Assembly (NCBI GenBank): GCA_963727465.1
Contig: CAVSGL010000014.1
Span: forward strand, 1-61,014
Reading direction: 5' to 3'
From: VRUE01 sp963727465
GTDB taxonomy: Bacteria; Actinomycetota; Thermoleophilia; Solirubrobacterales; 70-9
Length of the DNA: 61,014 bases
The position numbers and the translations under genes are program-made. Of this stretch, positions 1 to 7,292 are shown piece after piece. The notes under the pieces are model-generated. The model ran no database searches, was not told where the DNA came from, and was given only the letters and a program-made list of their open reading frames with translations. Numbering within the stretch: the first letter of the stretch is position 1; each line of letters opens with the position of its first letter.

Positions 1-60
1 TCGCGCCTGCGCAACGTCGAGTCGGTCTTCGACGCCTACAGGATCACGCCGACGAGCTGA
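1..60 (+). CDS. C-terminal end of a probable RelA/SpoT (Rel) protein
   Basis: Frame 1 is open from the window edge and ends in TGA at 58-60, encoding 19 residues that end VFDAYRITPTS. The pattern 'R-x-V-E-x-V-F-D-A-Y-R-I-T' resembles the last strand of the C-terminal ACT domain of long bifunctional RelA/SpoT (p)ppGpp synthetase/hydrolase proteins of Actinobacteria. Only the tail is present, so no catalytic residues can be checked. The gene converges on the lipid kinase on the other strand with no gap between the stop codons. The call rests on a short similarity from memory and could be wrong. Confidence 0.4.
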   Translation, partial: SRLRNVESVFDAYRITPTS

Positions 61-1038
61 TCAGGCGACGACCGTGAGTGCGCCCGGGCTGACCGCGAGG
101 CGGATCTCGGTGCGCTCGCCGATGTAGTCGCCGTCGACCTGGACCGGGAAGGGGCGGGGTATGCCGTCCTTGGTCTCGGAGGTCGAGGCGATGCTCGCCT
201 CGGTGACGCCTTCGAAATGCTCGACCTGGCGGTGGCGGGCGGCGGGGCGCTGCTCGCTGAACAGGCGCGGGATCAGGGTCGGCATGTCGCGCTGGCGGGC
301 TCGCCTGAGGACGCCGAGCGAGAGCGAGCCATCGTCTATCGCGATGTTCTCGCAGACCCGGATCGGACGGCTGGCGAAGTAGGTGAAGGGGTCCGAGTTC
401 TGGGCCAGAGCGGTGACCCCCTCGCACCGCCCGGCGCCGTCGATCTCGACCCGCAGGCGCACGGGGTTGACCATGTACTGGCGGTAGAAGGCCGAGATCG
501 CCGCCCAGGTGAAGTAGTAGGGGCCGGCGCGCGACTTCAGCCGCGGGTGGGCATCGACCCGTTTGACCACGGTCGCGTCGATGCCGGCGCCGCAGGAGAA
601 GACGAAGTGGCGCTCATCGACCCTGCCGAGGTCGATCGGGCGCGGCGACCACTCGTCGAGCTGCGCCAGCAGGTGCTCGGTGGCGTCGACGACGTCGTTG
701 GGGATGCCGAGGGTGCGGCAGACGACGTTGGTCGAGCCCCCCGGCAGGACGGAGACCGGCACGTCGGTCCCGGCGAGCCCGTTGGCGACCTCGTTCAGGG
801 TGCCGTCGCCGCCGAAGGCGACGACGACGTCGTAGCCGTGGTCGCGCACCTCACGGCCGATCTCGGTTGCGTGGTTCTGCGCCTCGGTCGCCACCGTCTC
901 CACCTCGTAGCGGCCCTGGAGGGCGTAGACGACGAGGTTCTTCAGCCGGTCCGAGACCGTCGTCGCGTAGGGGTTGACGATCAGCAGCATCCGCTTCTTG
1001 CCGGACCTGCGCGATTTTCCGGAGCCGAGCCTGACCAC
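61..1038 (-). CDS. Diacylglycerol/sphingosine kinase-family lipid kinase
   Basis: The 325-aa product carries the DAGK catalytic signature GGDGTLNEV near residues 76-84, followed by a PGGSTNVVCRTLG segment that matches the substrate/nucleotide loop of the DgkB/YegS/LCB5 fold. These enzymes phosphorylate diacylglycerol or related lipids at the membrane face. An opening LLIVNPYAT strand (residues 18-26) is typical of the family start, so translation may begin at the internal ATG (Met17) instead of the GTG at 1038; the first 16 residues are basic and unconserved in character. It is divergent from the small secreted protein at 1069. The physiological lipid substrate cannot be told from sequence. 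Confidence 0.8.
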   Translation of the reverse strand: MVRLGSGKSRRSGKKRMLLIVNPYATTVSDRLKNLVVYALQGRYEVETVATEAQNHATEIGREVRDHGYDVVVAFGGDGTLNEVANGLAGTDVPVSVLPGGSTNVVCRTLGIPNDVVDATEHLLAQLDEWSPRPIDLGRVDERHFVFSCGAGIDATVVKRVDAHPRLKSRAGPYYFTWAAISAFYRQYMVNPVRLRVEIDGAGRCEGVTALAQNSDPFTYFASRPIRVCENIAIDDGSLSLGVLRRARQRDMPTLIPRLFSEQRPAARHRQVEHFEGVTEASIASTSETKDGIPRPFPVQVDGDYIGERTEIRLAVSPGALTVVA

Positions 1039-1068
1039 GAGGTCTGCAATCTATGCGGCCCGGGTATC

Positions 1069-1551
1069 GTGGGGACCGTTCCCGCTCGAGCGACAACGAC
1101 GCTTGCCGCCTGCGCGGCCGCCGTGCTGGCCGGTCTCGCGCTGTTCGCTCCTGCCTCCGTCGCTGCGACCGGGTCGCCCGGGCCGCGCCCCAGCCAGGTG
1201 ACGCTCGGCTACAGCCAGGCGCGCCACTTCTTCTACGGCACGGCCAGGATGCCGCCGCAGCCGGGCGGCGACGGCTACGCCTGCCTCTCCGGCAACCGCC
1301 ACTTCGTCGACGGCCCGCGCCTGCTGCGGATCTACCGCGCCCTGCCCGGCCGCGACCGCCCGGTCTCACCCGACATCGCCGCCGGGGCGACGCCGGAGAA
1401 CGGCACCCTGGTCTGGAAGTTCCCGCGCCGCCATGTGCCGCGCGGTCGCTACTACGTCGTCTTCGAAGCGAAGATTCCCACCGCCCCGTACGCACCGAGC
1501 GAATGCCCCGGCTTCCGCTCGCGCGCCGTGGTGCTGCCGAAACCGCGCTAG
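1069..1551 (+). CDS. Small secreted protein of unknown function
   Basis: From a GTG at 1069 the frame encodes 160 residues. The first ~33 form a clear Sec signal peptide: a short polar start with one Arg, the hydrophobic run LAACAAAVLAGLALFAP, and an ASVAA cleavage region. The mature part (about 125 residues) has two Cys (in GYACLSG and SECPGF), consistent with one extracytoplasmic disulfide. I recognise no domain. There is no obvious Shine-Dalgarno sequence close to the GTG, and only 30 bp separate it from the divergent lipid kinase, so the start is chosen from the signal peptide. It ends overlapping the 3' end of the MBL gene on the other strand by four bases. Confidence 0.6.
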   Translation: MGTVPARATTTLAACAAAVLAGLALFAPASVAATGSPGPRPSQVTLGYSQARHFFYGTARMPPQPGGDGYACLSGNRHFVDGPRLLRIYRALPGRDRPVSPDIAAGATPENGTLVWKFPRRHVPRGRYYVVFEAKIPTAPYAPSECPGFRSRAVVLPKPR

Positions 1552-2606
1552 GAGACCGCTTCGTAGCGCACGACCTCGCCCTCGGCGACTTCCCGTACGC
1601 GTCCCTCGTTGAGCAGCAGGTCGGCGTGGCCGATCACCTCGGAGAGCGTCAGGAAGGCCTGGGTGACCGCAACGTTGCCCCAGATCGCCTGGGCGACCTC
1701 GTAACCGGTGCGCGGCTGCTCGGCGATCAGGCCGTAGATCTTCTCCTTGCGCCGCTCGTGCTTGGCGAGGCGCTCGTCGATCAGGGCGACGTGGTCGACG
1801 ATCGGCTCGCCGTGGCCCGAGAGGACGATCTCGGCGGGCATCTCCCTGGTCTTCTTCATCGACTCGATGTAGGTGACGAGCGCCTGCGTGCGCTGCGGGG
1901 AGCCGTCGAGCGGACGGGTGATCAGCGGGTTGGAGGAGATGTGGGCGATCAGGTGGTCGGCGGCGATCAGGATGCGCCGCCGCTCGTCCCAGAAGACGGT
2001 GTCGGAGGGGCTGTGGCCTGGCCGGTGGAAGACCTGGAGCACGCGGTCGCGGAAGGGCATCGACTGCCCGTCCTCCAGCGGCCGCGTCACCTCGGCCTTC
2101 GAGCCCCAGCCGCGGAAGCTGCGCGAGACGCTCTGTAGGGCGAACGCGACCTCCTGGGGGATGCCGTTGCGCAGCATCAGCTCGACCGCGAACTCGTCCT
2201 CGCGCTCCGATTCCTCGCCGAAGCTGGCCAGCCGCTCCGCCGCGAGCCCGAGCGCGGCGACCTGCGCGCCGGAGTGCTCGGCGACGATCTCCACCAGCCC
2301 GAGGTGGTCGATGTGCTGGTGGGTGAGGATCACCAGCTCGAGGTCGTCGATCGAGTGGCCGCGGGCGCCGAGCTGGCTCTGAAGCTCGTCGAGCGCCTTG
2401 CCCGAGTTGGGCCCGGTGTCGATCAGCGTCAGCGGCTCGTCCTCGAGCAGGTAGCAGTTGACCCGCCCGACCGCGAAGGGAGTGGGAATGCGGAGCGTGT
2501 GGATGCCGGCCAGCGCCGCCTGCTCCAGCGCCCACGACGCCGCCGCCTTCTCCGCTTCGCGTCCGGGGGCGGCGGGCCTACCCTCGGATGAGCCCAAGGA
2601 TCTCAT
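1548..2606 (-). CDS. MBL-fold metallo-hydrolase
   Basis: The 352-aa protein has the metallo-beta-lactamase zinc signature THQHIDHLG (HxHxDH) preceded by the strand LTLIDTGPNSG, and further metal ligands in HRPGHSPSDTVFWD and LSGHGEPI. The C-terminal ~90 residues (helical, with RRKEKIYGLI) look like the small helical cap of the subfamily that includes LACTB2 and glyoxalase-II-like hydrolases. Substrate unknown. It is the last gene of a minus-strand run corA-HIT-PMM-MBL; its chosen ATG overlaps the end of the phosphomannomutase gene by 29 nt, so a start a few codons further in is possible. Confidence 0.8.
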   Translation of the reverse strand: MRSLGSSEGRPAAPGREAEKAAASWALEQAALAGIHTLRIPTPFAVGRVNCYLLEDEPLTLIDTGPNSGKALDELQSQLGARGHSIDDLELVILTHQHIDHLGLVEIVAEHSGAQVAALGLAAERLASFGEESEREDEFAVELMLRNGIPQEVAFALQSVSRSFRGWGSKAEVTRPLEDGQSMPFRDRVLQVFHRPGHSPSDTVFWDERRRILIAADHLIAHISSNPLITRPLDGSPQRTQALVTYIESMKKTREMPAEIVLSGHGEPIVDHVALIDERLAKHERRKEKIYGLIAEQPRTGYEVAQAIWGNVAVTQAFLTLSEVIGHADLLLNEGRVREVAEGEVVRYEAVS

Positions 2607-3960
2607 CTCTTTTCTCTTCCATGTCCTCGCGTGAGACGAGCGACTCGAGGTTGAGCCGCAGCAGCGGCTCGGTGTTGGAGGGGCGGACGTTGAAGTGCCA
2701 TCTGGGAAAGTCGACGGAGATCCCGTCGAGCCGGGCCTGCTCGCCCTCGGAGTAGCGCGCGGCGATCTCCTCCATCTTCGCCGCCTGGTCGGCGACCTCG
2801 GAGTTGATCTCGCCGGAGATGAAGTAGCGCGAGCGGAACTCGGCCATCAGCTCGGCCAGCGAGCGACCGTCTTTCGAGAGCAGCTCGAGGATCAGCAGGG
2901 CCGGGATCGTGCCCGAGTCCGCGCACCAGAAGTCGCGGAAGTAGTAATGGCCGGAGACCTCGCCGCCGAAGACCGCGCCCTGCTCGCGCATCCGTTGCTT
3001 GAAGAAGGCGTGGCCGACCCGCGAGAGGTCGGAACGGCCGCCCTCGGCCGCGACCAGGTCGGGCACCGCCCGGCTCGAGCGCGGGTCGTAGAGGATCGTC
3101 GCACCGGGATGGGTGGCGAGCGCGGAGCGCGCCAGCAGGGCGCAGACGAAGTCGCCGTCGCAGAAGGAGCCCTCGCCGTCGATGAAGAAGCAGCGGTCGG
3201 CGTCGCCGTCCCAGGCGATCCCGAGGTCGGCGCCGCTCTCGCGCACCCGCGCTTCGATCAGCTCGCGGTTCTGGGGCAGCAGCGGGTTCGGCTCGTGGTC
3301 GGGGAACTCGCCGTCGGGCTCGAAGTACATCTGCTCGAGGTCGAGCCCGAGGCCGCGCAGGGTTGGGCCGACCATCGGCCCGGCCATGCCGTTGCCGCCG
3401 TCGACGACGACCTTGAACGGCCTGACGACCTCGGGGTCGACGAAGGAGAGCGCATGGGCGCGGAACTCGTCCCAGATGTCGACCTCCTCGAAGCTGCCGC
3501 CGCCCGGCGCCGAGCCGAGGCCGGCTTCGATCTCACGCCGCACGTCGCCGATCCCGGCGTCGCCGGAGAGCGCGAGGGCCCCCTCGCGGATCAGCTTCAC
3601 CCCGGTGTAGGCCTTGGGATTGTGCGAGGCGGTGACCATCGCGCCGCCGTCGAGCTCGCGCGAGCCGACGAGGAAATAGAGCATCTCGGTGGCGACCATG
3701 CCGGCGTCGAGCACGGTCGCGCCCTCGAAGATCAGCCCGTCGCGCAGCTCCGCCGCCATCGACGGCGCGGTCAGCCGCATGTCGCGGCCGAGCCCGATCC
3801 GCAGCTCGCTCGGCTGCTTGCCGCGCAGCCGCGCGAGCACGCGGGCGAAGGCGCGGCCGATCGCCAGCGCGGTCGTCTCGTCCATCTGCTCGCCGTGCAG
3901 GCCGCGGATGTCATAAGCCTTGAAGATCCCTGCCGGGGCGAGGGTTTGCTGCTCGCTCAA
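2578..3960 (-). CDS. Phosphomannomutase/phosphoglucomutase
   Basis: The 460-aa product has the four expected regions of alpha-D-phosphohexomutases: the phosphoserine loop VTASHNP (Ser112), the Mg-binding loop WDGDADR, the sugar loop GEVSGHYY, and the phosphate-binding RPSNTEP near the C terminus. It interconverts hexose-1- and hexose-6-phosphates for envelope glycan or sugar nucleotide synthesis. The start is a TTG at 3960 that shares bases with the HIT stop codon (TTGA), with AAAGGAG a few bases upstream, so translation is coupled to HIT. An in-frame extension upstream through the HIT gene has no protein-like character. ManB versus Pgm specificity cannot be decided. Confidence 0.9.
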   Translation of the reverse strand: MSEQQTLAPAGIFKAYDIRGLHGEQMDETTALAIGRAFARVLARLRGKQPSELRIGLGRDMRLTAPSMAAELRDGLIFEGATVLDAGMVATEMLYFLVGSRELDGGAMVTASHNPKAYTGVKLIREGALALSGDAGIGDVRREIEAGLGSAPGGGSFEEVDIWDEFRAHALSFVDPEVVRPFKVVVDGGNGMAGPMVGPTLRGLGLDLEQMYFEPDGEFPDHEPNPLLPQNRELIEARVRESGADLGIAWDGDADRCFFIDGEGSFCDGDFVCALLARSALATHPGATILYDPRSSRAVPDLVAAEGGRSDLSRVGHAFFKQRMREQGAVFGGEVSGHYYFRDFWCADSGTIPALLILELLSKDGRSLAELMAEFRSRYFISGEINSEVADQAAKMEEIAARYSEGEQARLDGISVDFPRWHFNVRPSNTEPLLRLNLESLVSREDMEEKRDEILGLIRG

Positions 3961-4445
3961 AACGCTCCTTTCAATGCCTCGTAGCTCTGCTCCAGGGTCT
4001 GCGGCATCACTTTCGTGTCGGCGATCACCGGCATGAAGTTGGTGTCGCCGCCCCAGCGCGGCACGACGTGGAGGTGGATGTGGTGCTCGACCCCGGCGCC
4101 GGCGACCCGGCCCTGGTTGAAGCCGACGTTGTAGCCGTGCGGGTCGTAGACCTCTTCGAGGCGGCTCATCGCCCGCTGGGCCAGCGCCATCATCTCCGCC
4201 ACGGTCTCGCCCGGAAGGTCCTGGATGCGGCCGATGTGCTCGTAGGGGGCCACCATCAGGTGGCCGTTGGTGTAGGGGAAGAGGTTGAGGATCACGAAGC
4301 AGCGCTCGCCGCGGTGGACGATCAGGTTCGCCGCGTCGTCGTCCGCCGCCGGCTTGGCGCAGAAGATGCACTCATCCTCGTTGTCCTTGGACGCGTCCTT
4401 CACGTAGGCGAGGCGCCAGGGCGCCCAGATCCGAAAGTTGGCCAC
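3957..4445 (-). CDS. HIT-family nucleotide hydrolase/phosphorylase
   Basis: The 162-aa protein shows the histidine triad HIHLHVV (His122, 124, 126), the family strand LFPYTNGHLMVAPYEH, and a Cys26-x2-Cys29 pair (ECIFC) that together with later His residues makes the zinc site of the Ap4A phosphorylase-like HIT branch. It acts on dinucleotide polyphosphates or adenylated compounds in the cytoplasm. It lies 31 bp after corA and is translationally coupled to the downstream mutase by TTGA overlap. The exact substrate is unknown. Confidence 0.85.
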   Translation of the reverse strand: MANFRIWAPWRLAYVKDASKDNEDECIFCAKPAADDDAANLIVHRGERCFVILNLFPYTNGHLMVAPYEHIGRIQDLPGETVAEMMALAQRAMSRLEEVYDPHGYNVGFNQGRVAGAGVEHHIHLHVVPRWGGDTNFMPVIADTKVMPQTLEQSYEALKGAF

Positions 4446-4476
4446 GGGACTCCCATCCTATGAGAGCGGCGCCCGA

Positions 4477-5484
4477 TCAGAGCCAGCCGCGGCGGCGGAA
4501 GTAGGCGACCAGGCCGACGAGGATGCCGACCATGCCGCCGAGCAGGATCCAGAAGCCGGTCAGGTCGTGTTCGCCGGGAACGCCGACGTTGGCGCCCCAG
4601 AGGCTGGCGAGCAGGGTCAGCGGCAGGACGATGACGCTGATCGAGGTGAGCACGCGGAGGATGTCGTTGACCCGGTGCGAGATCACCGACTCGTTGGTCT
4701 CGGCGAGCGCCTCGACCACCTCCTTGTAGTTCTTGAGCATGTCCCAGATCCGCTCGTGGGCGTCGACGATGTCGTCGAAGTAGATCTCGAGATCGAGGTT
4801 GGGCGCGAGGTAGCGCTGCTTGACCTTCTCCAGGTCGCGCAACACGGGGCGCTGCGGGCGGATCACCTTGCGGAAGTTGATGATCTCCTGCTTGGCGTTG
4901 GAGATGTCGCGCACGACCTCCTCCGAGCGGCCCTCGAAGATGTCGTCCTCGAGCGCGTCGAGCTTGTTGCCGATCTTGCGCAGCATCGGGAAGCAGTAGT
5001 CGAAGCTGTCGTCGACGAGGCGGTAGAGCAGGTAGCCCGAGCCGCGCGAGAAGAGCTGCTCGCGCAGCTCCTCTTTGGCCCGGCAGCGCTCGAACAGGTA
5101 CTCGACCGGCTGTAGCGGCTGGTTGGGGATCGTCACCAGGTAGCCCGGGCCGACGAAGAGGTCGAGCTCGCCGGCGCCGAGCCGACCCGCGGCCGGGTCG
5201 AAGATCGGGAAGTGGAGGACGATGAAGAGGTAGTCGTCGTAGACGTCGATCTTCGGCCGCTGGTTGCGTGAGAGCACGTCCTCGAGGTCGAGCGCGTGGA
5301 AGTCGAAATGCTCGTCGATCCAGGCACGCTCGAGCGCGCCGGGGCGCTCGATGTTGACCCAGCGCAGGCCGGAGGCGTCGATCTGCTCGACGTTGGGCGC
5401 CTGGGGCTCAGGCGCGCCGGCCGCCGGCACGAGCTCGCCGTGCCGGCCGGAGCGCCGTAGTCTGGGCTTCGGAAGGTTCGGCAT
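4477..5484 (-). CDS. corA: CorA-family divalent cation transporter with a GAN motif
   Basis: The 335-aa protein has the CorA layout: an N-terminal cytoplasmic alpha/beta domain, a long helical stalk (residues ~150-260), then two C-terminal membrane helices, ILRVLTSISVIVLPLTLL and FWILLGGMVGILVGLVAYF, ending with basic RRRGWL. These proteins are pentameric Mg2+/Co2+ channels of the inner membrane. The signature after the first helix, normally YGMN, reads WGAN (residues 296-299), so the Met of GMN is Ala, which is unusual because the motif lines the pore entrance. It is divergent from the SAM riboswitch. Fold confidence is high; transported ion is uncertain. Confidence 0.88.
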   Translation of the reverse strand: MPNLPKPRLRRSGRHGELVPAAGAPEPQAPNVEQIDASGLRWVNIERPGALERAWIDEHFDFHALDLEDVLSRNQRPKIDVYDDYLFIVLHFPIFDPAAGRLGAGELDLFVGPGYLVTIPNQPLQPVEYLFERCRAKEELREQLFSRGSGYLLYRLVDDSFDYCFPMLRKIGNKLDALEDDIFEGRSEEVVRDISNAKQEIINFRKVIRPQRPVLRDLEKVKQRYLAPNLDLEIYFDDIVDAHERIWDMLKNYKEVVEALAETNESVISHRVNDILRVLTSISVIVLPLTLLASLWGANVGVPGEHDLTGFWILLGGMVGILVGLVAYFRRRGWL

Positions 5485-5599
5485 CGTTCACGCTCATCGT
5501 CTCGGCGGCAGCTGCGTCCACGGTGAACGCAAGGTTAAACGCAACGCCGGATTTGCCTTGCATGGGAACGCCCCTGGTAAGGTTCTACCCACATAAGCG

Positions 5600-5710
5600 C
5601 CACATCTAGAGGGGTGGAGGGACTGGCCCGCAGAAGCCCCGGCAACCGCCCCGGACCTTGGTCCGGGAGAGGTGCCAACTCCAGCAGGTCCATGGATCTG
5701 GAAGATGTGG
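5600..5710 (+). ncRNA. SAM-I (S-box) riboswitch aptamer
   Basis: The region carries the S-box core: GGTGGAGGGACTGGCCC at 5614-5630, the CCCCGGCAACC turn at 5637-5647, a P3 hairpin CCGGAC-CTTG-GTCCGG, and AGGTGCCAACTCC at 5670-5682. Helix P1 is exact: CCACATC (5600-5606) pairs with GATGTGG (5704-5710). S-boxes bind S-adenosylmethionine and switch off genes for methionine or SAM supply. Here the controlled genes are a threonine-synthase-like enzyme and a sulfur carrier. An expression platform follows directly. A TAAGGT at 5579-5584 could be the -10 of its promoter but is weak. Confidence 0.93.
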
Positions 5711-5727
5711 GGAAGACGTCCGATCGG

Positions 5728-5758
5728 ACCTCTGCCCCACAGGCGGAGGTTTTCTTTT
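5728..5758 (+). terminator. Intrinsic terminator of the SAM riboswitch, with visible antiterminator
   Basis: ACCTCTGCC (5728-5736) pairs with GGCGGAGGT (5742-5750), one G-U wobble, followed by TTTTCTTTT. The terminator's loop side CCCCAC (5735-5740) is complementary to GTGGGG (5707-5712), the 3' strand of P1. With SAM bound, P1 holds GTGGGG and the terminator forms; without SAM, GTGGGG can pair with CCCCAC and block it. This is the classic transcription-off S-box logic. Confidence 0.88.
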
Positions 5759-5781
5759 AGGCAAAGGAGAAGTGAGATCGG

Positions 5782-7020
5782 ATGTCAGTCGAGAGCTTGA
5801 AGTGCAAGGAGTGCGGGGCCTCCTACGAACTCGGTGCCAGCTACGCCTGCGAGAACTGCTTCGGCCCGCTCGAAGTCACCTACGACTTCTCGGAGCTCGA
5901 CGCGGCCGAGACCAAGCGGCGGATCCAGGCCGGCTCGCAGGGAATCTGGCGCTACGCCGACTTCCTGCCCTTCACCGGCTCGCCGCGCGACCCGCTCGAG
6001 CCCGGCCTGACGCCGCTGGTCAGGGCCGACCGGCTGGCCGAGCGGCTCGGCCTCGACGCCGAGATCTGGGTCAAGAACGACGCCGCCAACCCGACCCACT
6101 CGTTCAAGGACCGGGTCGTCGCCGTCGCGGTGGCGAAGGCGCGCGAGCTCGGCTTCGAGACCGTCGCCTGCGCCTCGACCGGCAACCTCGCCAACGCGGT
6201 CGCCGCCCACGCCGCCGCCGCCGGGCTCGAGTCCTACGTTCTGGTTCCGGCCAACCTCGAGGAGCAGAAGCTGCTCGCAACCGGCGTCTACGGCACCAAC
6301 CTGGTCGGCGTGCGCGGCAACTACGACGCCGTCAACCGGCTCTGCACGCAGCTCGCCGAAACCCGTCCCTGGGCGTTCGTCAACGTCAACCTGCGGCCCT
6401 ACTACGCCGAGGGCTCGAAGACGCTCGCCTACGAGACCGCCGAGCAGCTCGGCTGGGAGCTGCCCGACCGGGTCGTCTGCCCGATCGCCTCGGGCTCGCT
6501 CTTCACCAAGGTCGCGCGCGGCTTTCAGGAGTGGACCGACCTCGGCCTGATCGCCGGCGAGCAGCCGGTCTTCAACGGCGCCCAAGCGCTCGGCTGTAGC
6601 CCCGTAGCGACGGCCTTCGCCGAGGGCTGGGACGTCTGCAAGCCGCAGAAGCCGGAGACGATCGCGAAGAGCCTCGCGATCGGCGATCCGGCCGACGGTC
6701 CCTACGCGCTCGAGCAGGCGCGCGCCAGCGGCGGCGCGATCGACTCGGTCGACGACGCCGAGATCCGCGCCGCGATCCGCCTGCTGGCGGAGACGACCGG
6801 GATCTTCACCGAGACGGCCGGCGGGGTCACGGTCGGCGTGCTCGCCAAGCTGGCCGAGCGCGGCGCGATCGAGGCCGGCGAGCGAGTCGTCGTCTACATC
6901 ACCGGCGAGGGGCTGAAGACGCTCGACGCCGTGCGCGATAGTTTCCACATGCACGAGATCGACCCCGATCTCGAGAGCTTCGAGTCCGAGTTCGAGACCC
7001 CGCAGGAGGTAGTCGCCTGA
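5782..7020 (+). CDS. Threonine-synthase-like PLP enzyme (possible thiocarboxylate-dependent homocysteine synthase)
   Basis: The 412-aa protein is a fold-type II PLP enzyme. An N-terminal zinc ribbon has Cys8-x2-Cys11 and Cys23-x2-Cys26; the PLP lysine is Lys109 in NPTHSFKDR; CASTGNLANAVAAH is the phosphate/cofactor loop. Typical threonine synthases have Gly where this protein has His in 'NPTHSFKDR'. Threonine synthase converts O-phosphohomoserine to threonine, but control by a SAM-I riboswitch and one-base overlap with a MoaD-like sulfur carrier ending in Gly-Gly fit sulfur addition to an activated homoserine better. That alternative role is inference. AGGAGA lies 11 nt before the ATG. Confidence 0.85.
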   Translation: MSVESLKCKECGASYELGASYACENCFGPLEVTYDFSELDAAETKRRIQAGSQGIWRYADFLPFTGSPRDPLEPGLTPLVRADRLAERLGLDAEIWVKNDAANPTHSFKDRVVAVAVAKARELGFETVACASTGNLANAVAAHAAAAGLESYVLVPANLEEQKLLATGVYGTNLVGVRGNYDAVNRLCTQLAETRPWAFVNVNLRPYYAEGSKTLAYETAEQLGWELPDRVVCPIASGSLFTKVARGFQEWTDLGLIAGEQPVFNGAQALGCSPVATAFAEGWDVCKPQKPETIAKSLAIGDPADGPYALEQARASGGAIDSVDDAEIRAAIRLLAETTGIFTETAGGVTVGVLAKLAERGAIEAGERVVVYITGEGLKTLDAVRDSFHMHEIDPDLESFESEFETPQEVVA

Positions 7021-7292
7021 TGGCAGTCACCGTGAAGATCCCGACCCAGCTGCGCGCCGCCACGGGGGGTGACGCCGAGGTGGAGGTCTCGGGCGGGACC
7101 GTGGGCGAGGTGCTCGATGCGGTCTTCGAGGCCCACACCGACCTGCGCGAGCGGATCACCCAGGACGGCGACCTGCGCCGCTTCGTCAACGTCTATGTCA
7201 GCGGCGAGGACATCCGCTTCCAGCAGGGTCTCGACACGGCGATCTCAGAGGGCGACGAGGTGACGATCCTCCCTGCCGTGGCAGGTGGCTAA
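7020..7292 (+). CDS. Ubiquitin-like small modifier / MoaD-ThiS-type sulfur carrier
   Basis: The 90-aa protein has the beta-grasp pattern of MoaD/ThiS/CysO proteins: VTVKIPTQLRAATGG at the start, a GEDIRFQQGLDTAISEGDEVTILPAVAGG end, and a free C-terminal Gly89-Gly90 for adenylation and thiocarboxylation by an E1-like enzyme. Such proteins donate sulfide to molybdopterin, thiamin, cysteine (CysO with CysM) or homocysteine synthesis. The start ATG shares its A with the TGA of the ThrC-like gene, so the two are co-translated and under the same SAM riboswitch, which argues for a methionine-branch role. No activating enzyme or JAMM peptidase is in this window. Confidence 0.88.
   Translation: MAVTVKIPTQLRAATGGDAEVEVSGGTVGEVLDAVFEAHTDLRERITQDGDLRRFVNVYVSGEDIRFQQGLDTAISEGDEVTILPAVAGG

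Noticed and set aside
7020..7292. The small beta-grasp protein as MoaD of molybdopterin synthase.
   Set aside because: No other molybdenum cofactor gene is near, and it is coupled to a PLP enzyme under a SAM riboswitch.
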